From NCBI GenBank assembly GCA_022842935.1, contig JALHOP010000020.1, positions 1 through 64,000 on the forward strand: 64,000 nucleotides of DNA, read 5' to 3'. This document shows positions 18,060 to 27,155 of this stretch, one piece after another. Positions within the stretch are counted from its first letter, which is position 1. Every line of letters starts with the position of its first letter. A model generated the notes under the pieces. That model saw nothing but the letters and a program-made list of their open reading frames with translations. It did not search any database and had not been told where the DNA came from. A program made the position numbers and the translations under genes. This stretch comes from Myxococcota bacterium (lineage in GTDB: Bacteria; Myxococcota; XYA12-FULL-58-9; JALHOP01).

Positions 18060-18434
18060 ATGAGTCACGGTGGAAAGCTCAGCACTGCGGGGGTCATGGG
18101 AGAGCCGCGCTTCATCGCCCGACTCGGCGAGAAGATCGCTGAAGATCCGACGGTGCCAATCCCGCGGGTGCGTGAGGCGCTCCGTGAGGTCGAGGCCGCG
18201 CGCGACACCATCGCCGCCGAGGTCCAGGCGGACTCCGCCGCGCTTGCCGAGGCGCAGACTCTACGGCGCGACGCTACTGCACGGGGTCCGCTCGCGTGGG
18301 CTCGCGGCCGCGTCTACCTGTCCTCGACGCTCGACAGCGACGTGCGTGCGCGCGACGGTGAGCTGGCCGCGACGAAGGCGACGCACGAGTCGCTCTTGCG
18401 GTCATTTCAGAGTCTGACGAATCGGCTCAAGTAG
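18060..18434 (+). CDS. Small coiled-coil protein of unknown function
   Basis: A 124-residue soluble protein with a good SD (GGAGG, 8 nt before ATG). Residues 35-75 (VREALREVEAARDTIAAEVQADSAALAEAQTL, quoted in parts: VREALREVEAARDT, AAEVQADSAALAEA) and 95-124 are strongly helical with heptad-like spacing, suggesting two coiled coils around a basic linker. No family recognised. It ends within the last 8 bp of the convergent czcA gene. Confidence 0.65.
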   Translation: MSHGGKLSTAGVMGEPRFIARLGEKIAEDPTVPIPRVREALREVEAARDTIAAEVQADSAALAEAQTLRRDATARGPLAWARGRVYLSSTLDSDVRARDGELAATKATHESLLRSFQSLTNRLK

Positions 18435-21400
18435 CACTCTGCGCCAGCGGGTGGGCCTCTGGGTCGCGGTGTTTGGGCAAGATGAGCAGCATGATGCCCG
18501 GCAGCACGATGAGGCTCGTCACTGCGCCGACCGCAACGCCGATGGCGACTGCAGTAGCGAGGGGCTGCTGCACCTCCGAGCCCGCACCTGTCGAGAGCGC
18601 CATCGGCATGAAGCCAAGAGCTGCCACGGCCGCGGTGGTGAGGACCGCGCGGGCTACTGCGACAGTTCCGTCGACAATTGCGCGGCTGGTTTCGGCGCCT
18701 TCGGCGAGCCGCCGCTGGACCTCCTGGCCGATCACGACGCCGTTCAAGACGGCGATACCACCGAGCGCGATGAATCCAACGGCAGCGGACAAGGAGAAAG
18801 GCATGCCCCGCATGAGCAGCCCCGCAAGGCCGCCGGTAAGTGACAGCGGCACGGTCGCAAACACCGCGATGGTCATGCGCACGCTCTGAAACATGAGCAA
18901 GAGCATGCCGAAGATGATGCCGACGACAATCGGAATCACGATACGCAGTCTGGCTTGGGCACGCTCGAAGTTCTCGAACTGCCCACCCCACTCGATATGA
19001 TATTTGCTCGGGAGTGGGACGCCCTCGCGGATTTTCTGCTGGGCTTCGTTGACCCACGACAGCAGGTCGCGACCTCTCAGGTTTACGTCGACGCGGACTG
19101 CGCGCTCGCGATTTACACGACGAACCGCGGCAGGGCCGTCACTTTCACTTAGCGTTGTTACGTCGGAGAGCCTGACGGCCTCTCCTCGCATGTTCTCGAC
19201 ACGCAGTTGCCCAAGCGCTTCGAGGCTTGGTTCGACGAGAGGTTGTACGACGCGCAGGTCGAAGCGACGGGGACCCTCGTAAACTCGCCCGACGTCGATT
19301 CCTTCGCGGGTCGACGCCAAAACGGCGAAGACGTCTTCGACTTTGACGCCGAAGCTTGCCATGCGGAGCCGGTCCGCTAGCGCGCTCATCGTCGGCTGAC
19401 CCAAGATTCGCTCGACGCGAACGTCGCCGGTGCCCTTGATGCCTCGGACGACGCCCTTGACGCGGTTTGCGAGGTCGGCGAGCTCCTCGAGCTCGGTGCC
19501 GTAGATTTGGATGGAGACGTCCGCGCGCGAGCCACTGATGAGCTCGTTCGTCTTGTCTTCGATAGGCTGCGATACCGACACGAAAGTCCCGGGCACGCGG
19601 TTTTCGATCGCCGACTTGAACAACTCTGAGAGCTCATCGAAGGTCTCAGCGCTCGTCCATTGGTCCACGGGCTTGAGTCGCACGAACACGTCGGTGTTGC
19701 TCGGGCCGACTATGTCGACTGCGACCTCGGCGCGTCCTGTCATGCCAAGACTCGTCACGACCTCGGGAAACTCGTGAAGTACTTTCTCCGTCTCGATATC
19801 GAGCTCGCGCGCTTTATCGATCGAGATGCTGGGTGCCCGTCGAATCGTAACGACCGCATCACCTTCGAAGATGCGTGGCACGAACTCCGCGCCAGAGCCC
19901 GCGAAGAGATAGCCAGTCACCACCAATATGAGCGCCGACGCCCCGATGATCATGCGGTGCTGGCGAATGAAGACTGGGGCTGCTCGTTCGTAACTCGCCA
20001 CGAGGGCGTCCATCCACTTGGGTCCGTGATGTTCGCGCGGCGGCACCAGATAGACCATCACGGCTGGGAAGAAGACCACGGCGTAGACCAACGCGCCGAA
20101 GAGCGCGAGCGCCATCGTCAGGGCCATGGGTCGGAACATCTTGCCTTCGACGCCCTCGAGAGAGAGGAGAGGCAAATAGACGAGCATGATGATGGCGACC
20201 GCGAACGCGACAGGGCGCGCGACGTGCTTAGCGACTTCCGCATAAGTTTGCGCGCGGCCGACCTTGGTGAGTTGCTTGCCGGTGGTCGCCGCGATGACGG
20301 CCTCCAAGATTACAATCGGGCCGTCCACTAAAAATCCGAAGTCGATGGCGCCGAGAGACATAATGTCGCCTGTGACTTTGAACAGGTTCATCCCGATCAA
20401 CGCGATCGACATCGCGGCTGGGATGCCGAGCACGACGGCGAAGGCGCCGCGCATTGACCCCGTGAACAGCGCCAGGACGATGACCACGATCAATACGCCT
20501 TCGATCAGGTTCTTCATGACCGTCGTGAGGGTGCGGCCGACGAAATCCGAGCGGTCATAGATGGTCTCGATGGTTACGCCTGGCGGAAGCTCGGCTCGGA
20601 TCTCCTCAACTTTGTCTCTAACCGCGTGTACGACATCGCGACTGTTCGAGCCGAGGAGCATCATCACCGTGCCGGCCACCGCCTCGCCCTCGCCGTTGTG
20701 GGTGATGACGCCATAGCGGAGCGCTGGCGACACCATCACGTCCGCCACGTGGCGCACGAGCAACGGCGCATCCTGCGCTTCGGCTTTCAGAACCACGTTG
20801 CCGATGTCGCGCTCGTCTCTTAGTAGGCCTTCACCGCGAACGATGTACGACTCGGCGCCACGTACGACGTAGCCGGCGCCAGCGTTCACGTTCGCAGCGC
20901 GCAGCGCAGCTGTCACGTCTTGCAAGGTAAGGTGATGGGCGGCCAGGCGCTGCGAATCGACACGAACGTGATACTGCTTGAACTCACCTCCTTGGGTGTT
21001 GACTTCGATGACGCCCGGCACCGTGCGTAGCTTCGGCACGATCTCCCAATCGAGAAGTGTGCGAAGTTGCATGGGGGCGTGATGATCGGAGTGCACGACG
21101 AACATGTAGATCTCGCCAAGCCCGCTCGATATTGGCGCAAGCTCGGGCGTCTCCGCGTTCGGCGGCAGCACATCTCCGAGCCCACGCAGTCGCTCGAGGA
21201 TGAGTTGACGCGCGAACCACGGGTCCATCGTGTCATCGAAAACGACAGTGACAGACGACACACCGCTATCGGCCATGCTGCGCAGCTCGACCGTTCCGGG
21301 CACGCCGTTCAGCTCGTTCTCGACGGGAATACTCACCGTGCGTTCCGTTTCGACCGCCGATAGGCCGCCGACTTTGGTGAGCACCGAGACCTGCACCGTG

Positions 21401-21528
21401 GACACGTCGGGCATCGCGTCGATAGGCAACTGTGTCGCGGCGTATCCGCCGGCGACGAAGAGCATCAACAGTAGAGCGACGATGGCGCCGCGAATCTTGA
21501 TGGAATGAAGGACAAGTCGTTCCAGCAC
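18427..21528 (-). CDS. czcA: CzcA/CusA-type heavy-metal RND efflux pump
   Basis: A 1033-residue inner-membrane RND transporter, normal length for heavy-metal efflux (HME-RND). It has the duplicated plan of 12 membrane helices with two large periplasmic loops. Visible signatures: LPIDAMPDVSTVQVSVLTKVGG near the N-terminus (quoted part LPIDAMPDVSTVQ), the helix-4 acidic segment SLGAIDFGFLVDGPIVILEA, and GFIALGGIAVLNGVVI in helix 10. The SLGAIDFGFLVDG pattern resembles the CzcA divalent-metal group (DFGxxxDG). It pumps metal ions (probably Zn/Co/Ni or Cu/Ag) to the outside with CzcB and CzcC. The start is GTG, with GGAAG upstream, 13 bp after czcB. Confidence 0.93.
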   Translation of the reverse strand: MLERLVLHSIKIRGAIVALLLMLFVAGGYAATQLPIDAMPDVSTVQVSVLTKVGGLSAVETERTVSIPVENELNGVPGTVELRSMADSGVSSVTVVFDDTMDPWFARQLILERLRGLGDVLPPNAETPELAPISSGLGEIYMFVVHSDHHAPMQLRTLLDWEIVPKLRTVPGVIEVNTQGGEFKQYHVRVDSQRLAAHHLTLQDVTAALRAANVNAGAGYVVRGAESYIVRGEGLLRDERDIGNVVLKAEAQDAPLLVRHVADVMVSPALRYGVITHNGEGEAVAGTVMMLLGSNSRDVVHAVRDKVEEIRAELPPGVTIETIYDRSDFVGRTLTTVMKNLIEGVLIVVIVLALFTGSMRGAFAVVLGIPAAMSIALIGMNLFKVTGDIMSLGAIDFGFLVDGPIVILEAVIAATTGKQLTKVGRAQTYAEVAKHVARPVAFAVAIIMLVYLPLLSLEGVEGKMFRPMALTMALALFGALVYAVVFFPAVMVYLVPPREHHGPKWMDALVASYERAAPVFIRQHRMIIGASALILVVTGYLFAGSGAEFVPRIFEGDAVVTIRRAPSISIDKARELDIETEKVLHEFPEVVTSLGMTGRAEVAVDIVGPSNTDVFVRLKPVDQWTSAETFDELSELFKSAIENRVPGTFVSVSQPIEDKTNELISGSRADVSIQIYGTELEELADLANRVKGVVRGIKGTGDVRVERILGQPTMSALADRLRMASFGVKVEDVFAVLASTREGIDVGRVYEGPRRFDLRVVQPLVEPSLEALGQLRVENMRGEAVRLSDVTTLSESDGPAAVRRVNRERAVRVDVNLRGRDLLSWVNEAQQKIREGVPLPSKYHIEWGGQFENFERAQARLRIVIPIVVGIIFGMLLLMFQSVRMTIAVFATVPLSLTGGLAGLLMRGMPFSLSAAVGFIALGGIAVLNGVVIGQEVQRRLAEGAETSRAIVDGTVAVARAVLTTAAVAALGFMPMALSTGAGSEVQQPLATAVAIGVAVGAVTSLIVLPGIMLLILPKHRDPEAHPLAQSAT

Positions 21529-21541
21529 CGCGCCACACTTC

Positions 21542-22705
21542 CTACCGGTAGATTTCCGATTTCAGGGCGAACATCCCGCCGACAACGACGCGGTCTCCTT
21601 CCTTGAGGCCCGACTTTACTGCGACACGCTCCGGATCAGATGCCCCAATCTCGATGACCCTCGGTTCGACGACGTTCTTGTCGAGTAGGACGAACACGGT
21701 GGGCTGACCATCAACGCGGGTGATCGCGCGCTTACTGACCGACAAGGAACGCGTAGCCGGGCTCGTTGTCTGAATGCGCGCGACGACCGATTCACCTGGG
21801 CGGAGCGACGCTTTGCTGTTGTCGACGATCACACGGACCTCGGCCGTACGACTCTGGGCATCGACGACGTCGCCGACGTGGTCGACCTTACCGACGATGG
21901 CGCGGTGATCGTCGTTCATCGGCGATATCGAAACCTCGTCTCCCACTCGGACCTTCGCGATGTCGCGCTCGAAAATGTGCAGCTCGAGCCACAGCGTCGA
22001 CAGGTCGGCGACCTCGAACATGGTGTCGGAGGGTTCGACCACCTGGCCACGCGCCGCTTTTGCGGTCACAACGCGGCCTGCGATGGGACTTCTGACCGCA
22101 AGCACCCCGATGTGTCCGCTGTCGCCACCACCTAACGCCGCCACCGCCTGTTCTGCCGCCATGCGCTCGGCACGCGCTGCTTCGTAGTTCGCGTGGGCGA
22201 CTTCGGCGTCTCTCTCCGGGGAGATATCTGCGTCTGCGAGGTGCCGCTCGCGCTTCATGTCCGCCTCGGCGACCTTCTCCTTGGCGCGCGCGGCGAGTAC
22301 CTGTGATTCCGCGCGGCCGAGCTCGGCGCTCTCGATCTCGGCCAAGAGCTCGCCTTGCTTGACCGTGTCGCCTTGAACGCGTGTGAGCTTACGCACGCGG
22401 CCACTGATGCGGGCACCCAACATGACGAACTGCCGCGGGTCGAAAGTCATGGTGCCATTGACTGCGATCACGGGAGAAACCAGCTCGACGCTGACTTCTT
22501 CGTCGGTGAGTCCAGCGCGTTTGGCGAACGCGTCTGAGAAGCGGATGTTCTCGCCATCGAGCACCGGCGCGTCGTTTGCGCCCTCACCAGGCGCGACGTC
22601 TTTCTCGGAGGTGCTGGCCCGCAGCACTACGCCAGCCACGAACACGACGACGATGGCGCCGAGCGTAATGGCTATGCGCGTCGTACGTGCCTCAAGACTC
22701 TTCAT
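21542..22705 (-). CDS. czcB: CzcB-type periplasmic adaptor (membrane fusion protein)
   Basis: A 387-residue HlyD/RND adaptor with a single N-terminal membrane helix (ITLGAIVVVFVAGVVL). It shows the usual barrel-lipoyl-hairpin order: ISGRVRKLTRVQGDTVKQGELLAEI (first lipoyl half, quoted part GDTVKQGELLAEI), a helical hairpin (about 120-190), RSPIAGRVVTAKAARGQVV (second lipoyl half), then beta-barrel and membrane-proximal domains ending in GLKEGDRVVVGGMFALKSEI. ATG at 22705 has SD GGAGGG and overlaps the end of czcC by 14 nt; frame upstream of it is not used. It links the CzcA pump to CzcC. Confidence 0.92.
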   Translation of the reverse strand: MKSLEARTTRIAITLGAIVVVFVAGVVLRASTSEKDVAPGEGANDAPVLDGENIRFSDAFAKRAGLTDEEVSVELVSPVIAVNGTMTFDPRQFVMLGARISGRVRKLTRVQGDTVKQGELLAEIESAELGRAESQVLAARAKEKVAEADMKRERHLADADISPERDAEVAHANYEAARAERMAAEQAVAALGGGDSGHIGVLAVRSPIAGRVVTAKAARGQVVEPSDTMFEVADLSTLWLELHIFERDIAKVRVGDEVSISPMNDDHRAIVGKVDHVGDVVDAQSRTAEVRVIVDNSKASLRPGESVVARIQTTSPATRSLSVSKRAITRVDGQPTVFVLLDKNVVEPRVIEIGASDPERVAVKSGLKEGDRVVVGGMFALKSEIYR

Positions 22706-23948
22706 CGGGGAACCCTCCAACCAGGCGCTCGAGCGCCAGACGCTCGCGCCACAAACGCTGCAAGACGTCGATACGGAGCGCCTTGAGGCGCACGACATCA
22801 TCGGCGGCTGTAGTCACCTTGAAGACGTCGAACCGGCCAGACCGCCAGCCTTCCTCCACCAAAGCGAGCCGGCGTTCGGCGACAGGGATCCCCTCGTCGA
22901 CCAGCACTGCCAGCTCGGCGCGGGCAGATTCATGGGCGCTCCGCCGGTGTAGCAGCTCGAGGTCGATGCGCCGGAGGAGGATCTCCGCCACCTCGAGCTC
23001 GGTCCTCGCCTCGGCTTGAGCGACGGCGCGTGGACCCTGGTTACGCTGCGCGATTGGGATCTCGACGGCCAAGCCGGTGAAGGCGAAGGTCGGCGAGGCC
23101 GGGGCTGCGTCGAGGCCAGCGTAAACACCGAGACGGGGATGAGCCTCTTTGCGCAGACGCTCGTCGGAGGCGCGTAGCAGGGCGACCCGAGCGTCGATGA
23201 GGGCGAGATCTGGTCGCATCTTCCGGGCCTGGTCCGCCATCGCGGCGACTTCTGGGGGCGCGGCCACCGAATCGACGCTCGAAGCAAGCGTAAGGCTGCC
23301 AGCGACCGGCAAATCGGCGAGCAAACGCAGGGTCATCTGCTGCAGAGACTCGTTCGACTCAGCGGCGTGGACATCGGCGCGGCGCTCGGCGAGCTCGGCG
23401 AGCGCGGTCGACAGCTCGACCTGACTGCCGGCGCCGACGGCGAGACGCTCGCGGGCGACAAGCGCAAGACGCTCCGCGATGGCGAGAGCGTCCAGAGAGT
23501 AAGCGAGCTGCTTGCGCGCGACGGCGGTCGCAACGTACGCCTCGGTGGTCGCGAGCTTTGCCTCGAGCGTCGTGAGTAGGCTCTGAGCCTTGGCCAGCGC
23601 AGTGCGCATTTCCGACTCGCGGACACGAGCGCTGCCGGCGCCGGTCACCTCGAAGAGAAGGTCGAGCATGGTGCCGTAGCCGAGCTCACCACCGGTGCCT
23701 TGATTCAAGCCGGGTCGCACATCGAACTGCAGGCGTGGATTGACGGGGAGGATGATGCCGGCCCCCGCGCGACTCGCCTCGGCTTCACGAATGCGCAGCA
23801 TCGCAGTGCGCACCTCTGGCGCGCGCGAAGCAGCCCGCGCCCGCGCTTGTGCAAGGCTCAGGGCCGGCTCCTCGGCCGTGGCCGGAGCCGAGCAAAGTAG
23901 GGCGCCGAGAAGGATCGACGACCGCAGTGAGAAGGTTACGCGCGTCAT
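22692..23948 (-). CDS. czcC: CzcC-type outer-membrane efflux protein (TolC family)
   Basis: A 418-residue outer-membrane efflux protein with a cleavable signal (SSILLGALLCSAPATA, ending AxA). Two long helical repeats follow, with the family feature SLAQARARAASRAPEV near the N-terminus and the mid-protein RPDLALIDARVALLRA of the second OEP repeat. It supplies the outer-membrane channel for the CzcA-CzcB pump. It is the first gene of the operon czcC-czcB-czcA. The ATG has only a weak SD. A palindrome 78 bp upstream may be its operator. Confidence 0.9.
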   Translation of the reverse strand: MTRVTFSLRSSILLGALLCSAPATAEEPALSLAQARARAASRAPEVRTAMLRIREAEASRAGAGIILPVNPRLQFDVRPGLNQGTGGELGYGTMLDLLFEVTGAGSARVRESEMRTALAKAQSLLTTLEAKLATTEAYVATAVARKQLAYSLDALAIAERLALVARERLAVGAGSQVELSTALAELAERRADVHAAESNESLQQMTLRLLADLPVAGSLTLASSVDSVAAPPEVAAMADQARKMRPDLALIDARVALLRASDERLRKEAHPRLGVYAGLDAAPASPTFAFTGLAVEIPIAQRNQGPRAVAQAEARTELEVAEILLRRIDLELLHRRSAHESARAELAVLVDEGIPVAERRLALVEEGWRSGRFDVFKVTTAADDVVRLKALRIDVLQRLWRERLALERLVGGFPDEES

Positions 23949-24025
23949 GGAAAGTCCGGAAACAGCTTAGATACCCAGAATATTTCGCAAGCGATTAGAT
24001 TTTCTCGTCATTTGTGCGTGGGACG

Positions 24026-24047
24026 TCAAACGTGCGAATGCGTTTGA
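24026..24047. promoter_or_regulatory. Palindromic candidate operator upstream of czcC
   Basis: Two perfect 7-bp arms, TCAAACG and CGTTTGA, flank an 8-bp spacer about 78 bp upstream of the czcC ATG, in the only AT-richer part of the 180 bp gap between the oxidoreductase gene and the efflux operon. A TGATTCTCA-like Fur-type half element overlaps its right arm. Size and place fit a dimeric metalloregulator site; no regulator gene is adjacent. Confidence 0.4.
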
Positions 24048-24128
24048 GAATCATTTGCAGATGAGGGCGTTCAAGGGTATTGAAATGGAGCCGCGCGCAG
24101 GCAGTCGTGTCCGATGGCGACCCATCCC

Positions 24129-26414
24129 TCACTGAGCCTGTGACGGTGCGATTGTGACGACGATGGTTTTGTACGTGGGCGTGTTGCTGCCAGGGACGAC
24201 GCTGTCCACTGGCACCAAGACGTTGGCTTCGGGGAAGTAGGCGGCGGCGCAGCGTTCGGGGATCTCGTAAGGGACGACCATGAAGCGGTCGGCCCGCCGC
24301 GTGGAGGTGCCGAAATGGCTGACGATGTCGACGTGTTGGCCGCTTGTCAGGCCGCGTGCGCGGATGTCGGCTTGGTTGAGGAAGATGACACGACGGCCGT
24401 TCTTTATGCCGCGATAGCGGTCATCGAGGCCGTAGATCGTCGTATTGAACTGATCGTGGCTACGCAGGGTCATCAATACGAGCTGGTCTGAAGCTAAGTT
24501 CGTACGCGGGAGCGGACAGACCACGAATTGGGCTCGACCGCTCGGAGTCGCGAAGGTCTGACTGTCACGGACAGCGTTCGGTAGGTAAAAGCCGGAGGGT
24601 TGGCGCAGCCTCTCGTTGTACTGTGCGAAGCCCGGGACCACCCGCTCGATGCTATCCCTGATGCGATCGTAGCTCGCCCGCCAGCCGGCCCAGTCGACCG
24701 AGCCGCGCTTGGCTGGTGGCAACGCCGCCAGGGCGAGCTCGCAAACGATGGCAACCTCGCTCTTGACGTGCTCGGAAGGAGGCGAGAGCTTGCCGCGTGA
24801 CGGTTGAACGACGCTCATCGAGTTCTCGGTGCTCACGATCTGTTCGCCGGTGGACTGCTCGTCGCGGTCGGAGCGGGCAAGGCAGGGCAGAATCAGAGCG
24901 GCGCGGCCGGGTACCAGGTGCGAGCGGTTTAGCTTCGTCGAAACGTGTGCGGTGAGACGCGTTCGCCGCAGTGCTTCGGCCGTGAAGCGCGTGTCCGGCG
25001 TCGCCGAAAGAAAGTTCCCGCCCATCGCGAAGAAAACCTTGGCGCGGCCATCGTGCATGGCGCGGATCGCTTCGACGGTATCGTAGCCATGTGCGTCGGG
25101 GAGCTGTGCCGAAACCTCGCGGCTGAGAGCTTGTAAAAAATCAGGGGAGGGCTTTTCGTAGATGCCCATGGTGCGATCGCCCTGGACATTGCTGTGGCCG
25201 CGTACCGGACATGCTCCGGCGCCAGGTCTCCCTAGATGCCCTCCAAGCAAGAGCAGGTTCGTGACGTATTGGATTGCCGCGACTCCGTGCGTCTGCTGGG
25301 TTAGGCCCATGGCCCAGCAGCAAATAGTCGCCTTCGAGCGCGCAAGGATCGCTGCCGCCTCCTGAATGTGTTCGCGCGTGACACCGCTTTCACGGACGAT
25401 GTCTTCCCAGCTGGTGTCGGCGAGGCTAGCGGCCAGCTGTTCGAATCCACTCGTTTTTGCGGCGATGAAGGCGTGGTCGACCGCGTTCATGCCGATCAAC
25501 TCTTTGAGCAGCCCCGACAGCAAGGCGATATCCCCGCCAACTCGTACCGGGAGGTGAAGTCGCGCGATGGGAGTACCCGCGCCCATCCAACGCCAGAACT
25601 GTTGCGGGTGCGTGAAGGCTTTCAGACCGGTTTCGAACAACGGATTGACGCTGATGATGGCCGCTCCGCGGGCAGCGGCGCGTTGCAAGGTCGTCAACAT
25701 GCGAGGGTGGTTGGTGCCGGGATTCTGCCCAATGACGACGATGCAGTCGGCATGGTCGAAGTCCTCGAGCTTGACCGTACCTTTCGCCACTCCGATGGTC
25801 TGTTTTAGCGCAACGCCGCTTGATTCGTGACACATGTTGGAGCAATCGGGCAGGTTGTTCGTGCCGAACAGGCGGACGAAGGCCTGATACGCGAATGCCG
25901 CTTCGTTGCTGGTGCGCCCGGAGGTGTAGAACACGGCTTCGTCGGGAGAGGCGAGGCTCTTGAGCTCGCTCGCGATCAACGCGAAAGCCTCGTCCCATGC
26001 GATGGGCGCGTAGTGCGTCGCTCCCTCCCGCAAGACCATGGGGTGGGTGAGTCGGCCGAGCTTGCCGATGTCGTGATCGCTCATCGCCGCGAGGTCGGCG
26101 ACGCTTTGGCGCGCGAAGGTGTCTGGCGTCACGCGCTTGGTGGTCGTTTCTTCGGCCACGGCCTTGGCGCCGTTCTCGCAGAACTCGGTGAGCTCGCGGC
26201 GGTCGTCTGGGTCGGGCCAGGCGCAGCCGGGGCAGTCGAAGCCGTGCCTCTGATTCACGGCGAGAAGCTGCCCGGTTCCACGGAGCAGGCCGCTTTCGCG
26301 GACGATATGCTCGAAGCTGTGCCTTATGGCGGCAATGCCACCGGCTACCGAAGACGGTTCAGAGACGTCTGGAACATTGGGCTCGGGAGGCGTCAGCTCC
26401 GGCGTGCGGGTCAC
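24129..26414 (-). CDS. YdeP/FdhF-like molybdopterin oxidoreductase alpha subunit
   Basis: A 761-residue cytoplasmic member of the formate-dehydrogenase-like Mo-bisMGD family of YdeP type. Key segments: HGFDCPGCAWPDP (about 58-69), FCENGAKAVAEETTTKRVTP, and CSNMCHESSGVAL with the probable Mo-ligand Cys at about 195; GRPGAGACPVRGHSNVQGDRTMG is also typical (quoted part GACPVRGHSNVQGDR). The C-terminal molydopterin dinucleotide domain includes LRSHDQFNTTIYGLDDRYRG (part LRSHDQFNTTIY). The family is linked to acid resistance in E. coli, with natural substrate uncertain. The start is GTG at 26414 (SD GGGAG), overlapping the SDR gene as GTGA; the open frame farther upstream is the shadow of that gene. 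An fdhD gene is not in this window. Confidence 0.9.
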   Translation of the reverse strand: MTRTPELTPPEPNVPDVSEPSSVAGGIAAIRHSFEHIVRESGLLRGTGQLLAVNQRHGFDCPGCAWPDPDDRRELTEFCENGAKAVAEETTTKRVTPDTFARQSVADLAAMSDHDIGKLGRLTHPMVLREGATHYAPIAWDEAFALIASELKSLASPDEAVFYTSGRTSNEAAFAYQAFVRLFGTNNLPDCSNMCHESSGVALKQTIGVAKGTVKLEDFDHADCIVVIGQNPGTNHPRMLTTLQRAAARGAAIISVNPLFETGLKAFTHPQQFWRWMGAGTPIARLHLPVRVGGDIALLSGLLKELIGMNAVDHAFIAAKTSGFEQLAASLADTSWEDIVRESGVTREHIQEAAAILARSKATICCWAMGLTQQTHGVAAIQYVTNLLLLGGHLGRPGAGACPVRGHSNVQGDRTMGIYEKPSPDFLQALSREVSAQLPDAHGYDTVEAIRAMHDGRAKVFFAMGGNFLSATPDTRFTAEALRRTRLTAHVSTKLNRSHLVPGRAALILPCLARSDRDEQSTGEQIVSTENSMSVVQPSRGKLSPPSEHVKSEVAIVCELALAALPPAKRGSVDWAGWRASYDRIRDSIERVVPGFAQYNERLRQPSGFYLPNAVRDSQTFATPSGRAQFVVCPLPRTNLASDQLVLMTLRSHDQFNTTIYGLDDRYRGIKNGRRVIFLNQADIRARGLTSGQHVDIVSHFGTSTRRADRFMVVPYEIPERCAAAYFPEANVLVPVDSVVPGSNTPTYKTIVVTIAPSQAQ

Positions 26415-27082
26415 GCTGCGGCTCCCAGCGCGTTGATCTCGTGGGTCTCGACAACGCGCTTCTCGGTCCCCGTGCGCGCGACGTTCAGCATGGCGCGTCC
26501 CAGACTGCGCGTGGTTGTCACGCTCGCGGGCCAAAGCCTGCGGACCAGTGGGTAGAGGGGGCGGGCGACGAGAATGCCCAGGCGGTAGGCCAAAGTTCGC
26601 GACGCGATGCCGTCCATCGGGTGAATGTAGCCAGGCCTGAACATGTAGGCACCGCGAAACGGCAGTGCCATGAGCGCGTTCTCCGTTGTGCCCTTGATGC
26701 GGGCCCACATCGTGCTGCCTTGTTCGCTGCCATCGGTGCCCTTGCCGGACACGTAGACGAAGACCATGGGCGGGCTCTGACGGGCGAGGAGGTTCGCCAC
26801 TGTCATCGTCAAGTCGAACGTGACCCTTCTGTATGCGTCTTCCGACATTCCGACCGAGCTCACCCCGGCGCAGAAAAAGCACGCGTCGTAGGTGCGCAGC
26901 GCTCCGACGACGCTCGCGAAGTCGAAGAGGTCGGGCACCACGAGCTCGCGCACCTTCGGGTGAGCCTCAGCGCCCGGCCGTCGAACGACGACGAGCACCT
27001 CGGTGACGTCGTCGGCGCGGATGCACTCGAAGAGCGCGGCCTGACCAACCATTCCAGTCGAGCCGAAGATCATCACTTTCAT
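26411..27082 (-). CDS. NAD(P)-binding SDR-like protein (atypical epimerase/NmrA group)
   Basis: A 223-residue Rossmann protein. The N-terminal MIFGSTGMVGQAALFECIRAD contains the GxxGxxG nucleotide motif (GSTGMVG). YVSGKGTDGSEQGSTMWARIKG carries the segment where extended SDRs have Tyr-x3-Lys; here the pattern is altered (S..MWARIKG), typical of atypical SDRs. MFRPGYIHP follows. Function is probably NAD(P)H-dependent, substrate unknown. It is the first gene of a coupled pair with the molybdopterin enzyme. Confidence 0.82.
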   Translation of the reverse strand: MKVMIFGSTGMVGQAALFECIRADDVTEVLVVVRRPGAEAHPKVRELVVPDLFDFASVVGALRTYDACFFCAGVSSVGMSEDAYRRVTFDLTMTVANLLARQSPPMVFVYVSGKGTDGSEQGSTMWARIKGTTENALMALPFRGAYMFRPGYIHPMDGIASRTLAYRLGILVARPLYPLVRRLWPASVTTTRSLGRAMLNVARTGTEKRVVETHEINALGAAA

Positions 27083-27155
27083 GTGCAGCCCTGGTTATCC
27101 CTGCCGCCCGGTGAAGGTCACATAAGGCTGGGCTTTGTTGAGACGCGCGAGGCCG

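Noticed and set aside
24129-26414. Selenocysteine in the formate-dehydrogenase-like enzyme
   Set aside because: The active-site position reads Cys (NMCHESSG); there is no in-frame TGA there.
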